Source: UBA12079 sp964608745
GTDB taxonomy: Bacteria; Patescibacteriota; Minisyncoccia; Phycocordibacterales; UBA12079
Direction: 5' to 3'
Assembly: GCA_964608745.1 (NCBI GenBank)
Contig: CAZSPC010000030.1
Coordinates: 1-5,086 of the forward strand
Length of the DNA: 5,086 bases
The translations under genes and the position numbers were made by a program. The notes below the pieces were generated by a model. It saw only the letters and a list, made by a program, of their open reading frames with translations, searched no databases and was not told the DNA's origin. This document shows positions 4,695-5,086 of the stretch, in pieces; positions within the stretch are counted from its first letter, which is position 1; every line of letters starts with the position of its first letter.

Positions 4695-5086
4695 TTAAAT
4701 TATCTCAAATTCATCAGAATTATATCCGTCTTTTGATGACCCCTTTTCAGGTGTCGTTTCTTTTAAAAACAAAATACCTGCCATTGATATTAGTATAAGC
4801 CCGCCAAGAGATAATGTCCATTTGTTGAACAAATTTGTATCGTTTTGTGTATTATCAATCAGTTCCGAAACAATGGATGGATTATTTTTATTTAAAGTTT
4901 GCTCGGCTTGATTTTCTGGAAAATCGTAAACTAGAAGCCTTGCCTCACCCCCCACTTCGTTACGGGCAGAGGCAAGGCTTCGTTCACGATTTTCTTGCAA
5001 ACCAACAGATGAAACTGATTTTAAAACATATGGATCATAGTAATAGGCAATTGTGCCATTTGGATAAAGTAAGGAGACTTGACTAA
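4695..5086 (-). CDS. C-terminal part of a membrane-anchored protein, 5' end outside the window
   Basis: The frame is open from the window edge (first full codon at 5084) to TAA 4695-4697 and gives 129 residues; the TTG at 5000 is just an internal leucine. I do not recognise the family. It begins SQVSLLYPNGTIAYYYDPY, which looks like beta-rich extracytoplasmic sequence, followed by an Asn/Gln-rich linker (about 57-88, with NKNNPS and DNTQNDTN). One membrane segment at about 89-107 (WTLSLGGLILISMAGILFL) precedes a short charged tail (KETTPEKGSSKDGYNSDEFEII). This fits an exported protein held by a C-terminal helix; which side the tail lies on is not certain. Residues 35-51 (RSLASARNEVGGEARLL region) come from the hairpin element at 4919-4994, so the protein has absorbed a repeat. 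It overlaps nothing and ends 4 nt before GT3, so it is the upstream gene of the same transcript. Confidence 0.7.
   Translation of the reverse strand, partial: SQVSLLYPNGTIAYYYDPYVLKSVSSVGLQENRERSLASARNEVGGEARLLVYDFPENQAEQTLNKNNPSIVSELIDNTQNDTNLFNKWTLSLGGLILISMAGILFLKETTPEKGSSKDGYNSDEFEII
4919..4994. repeat. Long hairpin element in the membrane-protein gene (copy 2 of the GAAGCCTTGC family)
   Basis: Perfect 13-bp inner arms GAAGCCTTGCCTC (4934-4946) and GAGGCAAGGCTTC (4969-4981), with CCC/GGG pairing inside and a loop containing ACTTCGTTAC. Outer arms GAAAATCGT (4919-4927) and ACGATTTTC (4986-4994) pair perfectly, separated from the inner arms by short unequal spacers. The minus strand of the core lines up with the plus strand of the GT1 copy: both read GAAGCCTTGC, TCTGCCC, CGAAG, GGGTGA and AGGCTTC in order. 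It is translated in frame. Confidence 0.8.

Noticed and set aside
4515..4736. Plus-strand open frame of 73 codons
   Set aside because: Antisense to the N-terminus of GT3; its serine and phenylalanine runs mirror the lysine-rich GT3 start.
4835..5086. Plus-strand open frame of 83 codons
   Set aside because: Antisense to the partial membrane protein. Its LPHPPLRYGQRQGF stretch resembles THSLRLGQKQGF in GT1 only because both read the same hairpin element in the same orientation.

Overview
The window is AT-rich and densely coded on the minus strand. It holds three different family-4 (GT-B fold) glycosyltransferases, a REP-associated (Y1/HUH) tyrosine transposase, a 58-residue unknown protein and the 3' end of a membrane-anchored protein. 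All genes read right to left: partial membrane protein (4695-5084), GT3 (3494-4690), transposase (2776-3465), GT2 (1664-2779), small protein (1432-1608), then, after a hairpin-rich leader, GT1 (32-1249). Low GC, very tight spacing, few Shine-Dalgarno sites, the GT N-terminus with GIYPPDSGGPATY, and short palindromes inside coding sequence all suggest a Patescibacteria/CPR genome (Parcubacteria-like). This is recognition from memory, not a search. TGA acts as a stop at the transposase/GT2 junction, which argues against the TGA=Gly code of Gracilibacteria.

The metabolic theme is surface polysaccharide or glycan assembly. Three GT4 enzymes with intact EX7E motifs would add successive sugars from nucleotide-sugar donors on the cytoplasmic face of the membrane. 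Sugars and linkages cannot be read from sequence. GT3, the transposase and GT2 appear co-transcribed. The small gene ends at a good hairpin terminator, and GT1 follows behind its own complex leader.

The striking part is repeated DNA, which comes in three kinds. (1) A palindrome with core AGGTCCC-N-GGGACCT occurs three times: at both ends of the transposase gene and once inside it, always translated. The copies rewrite the C-terminus of GT3 and form the C-terminus of the transposase, whose stop overlaps the GT2 start (ATGA). (2) A ~48-bp hairpin element starting GAAGCCTTGC occurs twice in opposite orientation, in frame inside GT1 and inside the partial membrane protein. (3) Three degenerate tandem arrays, each five units of exactly 7 nt but with unrelated units (AGCTGTA, ATTCGTG, TTTAGGG), all lie in or just upstream of GT1.

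Three of the palindromes (3484-3530, 906-995, 4919-4994) have arms that run past the element core into gene-specific sequence, as if the host flank had been copied in inverted orientation. In the GT1 leader, a hairpin plus heptamer array separates a strong Shine-Dalgarno from the GT1 ATG; removing exactly 68 nt would restore ideal spacing. The region looks like a glycosyltransferase locus repeatedly hit by small, translation-tolerant repeat insertions. Positions 1-31 contain nothing I can support, and no gene-free stretch exceeds 300 bases.
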